Shown in pieces: positions 33,318-35,895 of a stretch of DNA of 35,895 nt (position 1 is its first letter; each line of letters starts with the position of its first letter). The translations under genes were made by a program, and so were the position numbers. The stretch covers positions 1-35,895 of the forward strand of contig CABIIJ010000010.1 in NCBI GenBank assembly GCA_902175065.1, in the 5' to 3' direction. The notes below the pieces were generated by a model. That model was not told where the DNA came from and ran no database searches. It saw only the letters and a program-made list of their open reading frames with translations. Origin of the DNA: an uncultured Comamonas sp. GTDB lineage: Bacteria; Pseudomonadota; Gammaproteobacteria; Burkholderiales; Burkholderiaceae_C.

Positions 33318-34814
33318 ATGCCCACCCGCCGCCACCTGCTTGCCCATGCCGCCGCCACCGTGCTGCCGGCGCTGCTGCCCCTGCCCAGCCTGGCGCAAGG
33401 CAGCGCCAGCAAAAACAGCCTGACCCTGGGCATGGCGCTGGAGCCGCCGGCGCTCGACCCCACGGCCAGCGCTGCGGCGGCGATTGGCGAGATCGTCCAC
33501 TACAACCTGTTCGAGACGCTGGTCAAGATCACCCCCCAGGGCACCGTCACCCCGCTGCTGGCCCAGCGCTGGGACATTGCCCCGGACTGGAAGACCATCA
33601 CCTTCCACCTGCGCCAGGACGCGCAGTTTCACAACGGCGTGCCGCTGACTGCCGACAGCGTGAAATTCAGCTTCGACCGTGCCGCCAGCAGCACCAGCAC
33701 GAACAAGGACAAGGCGCTGTTCGCCCAGCTCACCGTCAGCACCCCGGACCGCTACACCGTGGTCGTGGCCAGTGCCCACAGCAACCCGGACCTGCTCTTT
33801 GCCCTGGGCCAGGCCACGGCCATCATCGTCGAACCCGGCAGCGCCGCCACCAACAGCATCGCCCCCGTCGGCACCGGCCCCTACCGCGTGCAGCAATGGC
33901 AAAAAGGCAGCCGCCTGACCCTGCTGGCCTGGCCGCAATGGCGCGAGGCCGGACGCATCGCCCTGCAGCGCGTCACCTTCCGCTTCATCCCGGACGCCGC
34001 CGCTCAGGCCACCGCCCTGCTCGCCGGGGATGTGGACGTTTTCCCGCGCATCGGCGCCCGCAGCGTGGTGCAGTTCCAGCACGACCCGCGCTTTCAGGTC
34101 ATCGTCAGCGGCTCGCGGGCCAAAACCATCGTCAGCATCAACAACGCCCGTCCGCCCTTGAACGACGTGCGCGTGCGCCGCGCCCTGGCCGCCGCCATCG
34201 ACCGCCAGGCCGTCATCACCGGCGCAGCCGACGGCTTTGGCGTGCCCATCGGCAGCCACTACACGCCCGGCGCCCCCGGCTATATCGACACCACCGGCAT
34301 CAACCCCTTCAACCCGGAAAAAGCCCGCCAGCTTTTGCAGGACGCCGGCGTAGCCCTGCCGCTCAAACTGCAAATGACGCTGCCGCCCACCCCCTACGCC
34401 CGCCAGGGCGGGGAAATCATCGCCGCCCAGTTGGCCCAGGTCGGCGTGCAGGTGCAGCTCGTCAACGTCGAATGGGCGCAGTGGCTCAGTCAAACCTACG
34501 GCGCCAAACAGTACGACCTGACCCTCATCAGCCACGTCGAACCGCTCGACCTGGGCAACTACGCCAAGGCCGATTACTACTGGAACTACCGCTCCGGCGC
34601 CTTCGACCAGCTCTACCAGCGCATCCAGACCAGCACCGACCCCGAGGAACGCAACCAGCACCTGGCCGCCGCCCAGCGCCTGCTGGCCCAGGACTGCGTG
34701 AACATCTTCCTGTACCAGCCCCAGTGGGTCACCATCGCCAAAACCGGCCTGCGCGGCCTATGGAACGACATGCCGATTGCCGTCAATGACCTGAGCGGCC
34801 TGGCGTGGGGGTGA
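33318..34814 (+). CDS. dppA: Peptide ABC transporter substrate-binding protein (SBP family 5)
   Basis: Periplasmic receptor that delivers ligand to the permease encoded upstream. 498 residues. The leader MPTRRHLLAHAAATVLPALL contains RRHLL, a twin-arginine-like motif, with likely cleavage after SLA near 26. Family 5 blocks LGMALEPPALDPT, NLFETLVKITPQGTVTPLLA, FHNGVPLTADSVKFSFDR and VGTGPYRVQQW are present. AGGAG lies 8 nt before the ATG. Gene order B-C-D-F-A with the receptor last. Ligand (peptide, nickel, glutathione or other) cannot be read. Confidence 0.93.
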   Translation: MPTRRHLLAHAAATVLPALLPLPSLAQGSASKNSLTLGMALEPPALDPTASAAAAIGEIVHYNLFETLVKITPQGTVTPLLAQRWDIAPDWKTITFHLRQDAQFHNGVPLTADSVKFSFDRAASSTSTNKDKALFAQLTVSTPDRYTVVVASAHSNPDLLFALGQATAIIVEPGSAATNSIAPVGTGPYRVQQWQKGSRLTLLAWPQWREAGRIALQRVTFRFIPDAAAQATALLAGDVDVFPRIGARSVVQFQHDPRFQVIVSGSRAKTIVSINNARPPLNDVRVRRALAAAIDRQAVITGAADGFGVPIGSHYTPGAPGYIDTTGINPFNPEKARQLLQDAGVALPLKLQMTLPPTPYARQGGEIIAAQLAQVGVQVQLVNVEWAQWLSQTYGAKQYDLTLISHVEPLDLGNYAKADYYWNYRSGAFDQLYQRIQTSTDPEERNQHLAAAQRLLAQDCVNIFLYQPQWVTIAKTGLRGLWNDMPIAVNDLSGLAWG

Positions 34815-34829
34815 GATTCCGCGCCCCCG

Positions 34830-35895
34830 TCAAGCCCCCCACACCCCGATCGGCAGGCTGCCGAAGTGCTCCTGGCGCTGCCAGATCTTGTCGTCCCACG
34901 GCACATCCGGGTTGCGGTTGAACACGATCAGGTGCGCCTCGTCCGCCCCCACCTGCCGGGTGTAGTCGGCCGTCTGCTCCAGCCCCACCGCCAGCACCGG
35001 CTCCAGGCCGCCGCGCTGGATTTTCAGCTCGATCACGATGCGTTGCAGCGGGCCGTACATGCCTTGCTCGGGGTCGGTCGGCCATTCGATGAACAAGTCC
35101 GTGCGCTTGCGTCCCAGCCCGTATTCGCGGTTGATGCGCCCGCCGCCGTTGATGATGCGCTGCAAAAAGGCCTGCATGATGAGTTGCGGGGCCGCTTCCT
35201 TGTAGCTGAAGCCTTCGCTCCAGATGTCGCTGTGTTCGCGAAAGAACTGCTGGAAGGCTTTAAGCAGCTTGGGCATGTCCAGCCGGTGCTCGGGCGTGAC
35301 GTACCAGCTTTGCTCCTGGTTGGCGATGCGCGTTTGTGCCACCCAGGTCAGCTCGCGTGGAATCACTTCCTGATAAATGCGGTTGCTGATGCGCACGGAT
35401 GGCCGGGTCACGATCAGGCCCAGATCGGCCACATACTGCTGGTCATCCGGTAGCACGGACCCCAGACCCTGCTCGTCCTTGCTGCCGATGATGGCGCTCA
35501 AGACACTGTGTACGCGCGGCTCGCGCAGCTTGTCGCTGAGTTGGTCCAGGTGCGTGGCCCGCGAGTAGATCAGGCGCTCACGCGCTTGGCTGTAGTCGGC
35601 CAGGCTGATCGGGCGGCTACGGTCGCGGGCGGCCCTGTTCTCCCAGGTCACTTCATGGCCCAGGGCATTGACCAGCCAGGGCTGGCCCTCGGTATCCAGC
35701 CACAGCGCGGGGAAGATGGCCGCATCGAACACCTGCCCGGTGGCCTCGGTGTGCTGCAGCCACAGTGCCTGGGTTTCTTCCCGGGTGAAGTTGCCCATGC
35801 GCAAAGACTTGGCCTTGATGTTGAAGGCGCTGCCGCCGGTAATGACCTCGGCCCCGTCCTGGTACATACGGTAGTCACGCACATCACGCACGCCG
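34830..35895 (-). CDS. AAA-ATPase with C-terminal PD-(D/E)XK-like domain, 5' partial
   Basis: The frame is open to the window edge; the apparent GTG start at 35891 is internal, since the preceding codon continues the family sequence GVRDVRDYRM. The visible 350 residues are the part after the ATPase core: the GSAFNIKAKSLRMGNFTREE sensor region, a winged-helix-like middle, and a C-terminal domain with RTDLFIEW and IVIELKI, matching the D...ExK spacing of PD-(D/E)XK nucleases. Relatives as I remember them start with a Walker-A ATPase domain, which would lie outside the window. Often found as orphan, mobile-looking genes. Function unknown. Convergent with the binding-protein gene. Confidence 0.7.
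   Translation of the reverse strand, partial: GVRDVRDYRMYQDGAEVITGGSAFNIKAKSLRMGNFTREETQALWLQHTEATGQVFDAAIFPALWLDTEGQPWLVNALGHEVTWENRAARDRSRPISLADYSQARERLIYSRATHLDQLSDKLREPRVHSVLSAIIGSKDEQGLGSVLPDDQQYVADLGLIVTRPSVRISNRIYQEVIPRELTWVAQTRIANQEQSWYVTPEHRLDMPKLLKAFQQFFREHSDIWSEGFSYKEAAPQLIMQAFLQRIINGGGRINREYGLGRKRTDLFIEWPTDPEQGMYGPLQRIVIELKIQRGGLEPVLAVGLEQTADYTRQVGADEAHLIVFNRNPDVPWDDKIWQRQEHFGSLPIGVWGA

Overview
The window looks like the chromosome of a GC-rich betaproteobacterium of the order Burkholderiales, most likely a Comamonadaceae member. The evidence is gene content and order (ispE - tRNA-Gln - prs - rplY - pth, and hrcA diverging from nadK-recN-rapZ) and overall protein style. No species can be named from the sequence alone.

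Layout. 1-4080: the 3' part of a UvrD/PcrA-type helicase gene, a chromosomal class D beta-lactamase that resembles the integron-borne OXA-2 group, and a Ser/Thr-type metallophosphatase ending in a strong terminator. 4088-13780: an integrated element of about 9.6 kb, with every gene on the minus strand, lying inside a split CAU-anticodon tRNA gene. 13836-19533: hrcA (minus), then nadK-recN-rapZ (plus, overlapping stops and starts), then ribB behind an FMN riboswitch. 19511-23653: mutY, a dynamin-like GTPase and mutM (all minus). 23717-29485: a TPR lipoprotein, lolB, ispE, tRNA-Gln, prs, rplY and pth (all plus). 29530-34814: a complete five-gene peptide-type ABC transporter. 34830-35895: the C-terminal part of an ATPase with a nuclease-like domain.

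The element reads from right to left: tyrosine integrase, small HTH regulator, winged-helix Rep-like gene with iteron-like repeats inside it, small partition-type gene, a short type IV secretion block (virB5, membrane protein, eexN, virB6, a 52-codon gene, terminator), an IncP-like oriT, mobC, a 38-codon stub of what should be the relaxase gene, and a restriction endonuclease/methyltransferase pair that appears to have replaced the relaxase. The two halves of the host tRNA lie at the outer edges, and the element carries a separate intact CAU tRNA next to its integrase. The picture is a mobilizable satellite element. It has an oriT and accessory protein, lacks its own relaxase, and carries only those secretion subunits likely to affect recipient contact (VirB5), the inner channel (VirB6) and entry exclusion (EexN).

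A second, element-independent signal is a family of palindromic repeats. Five copies are each exactly 76 bp from AGCT to AGCT and their inner stems covary. They sit at gene ends or inside genes, where they supply the last codons and stop of mutY and the second ABC ATPase, the stop of pth, the start of the first permease gene, and an in-frame insert in the helicase.
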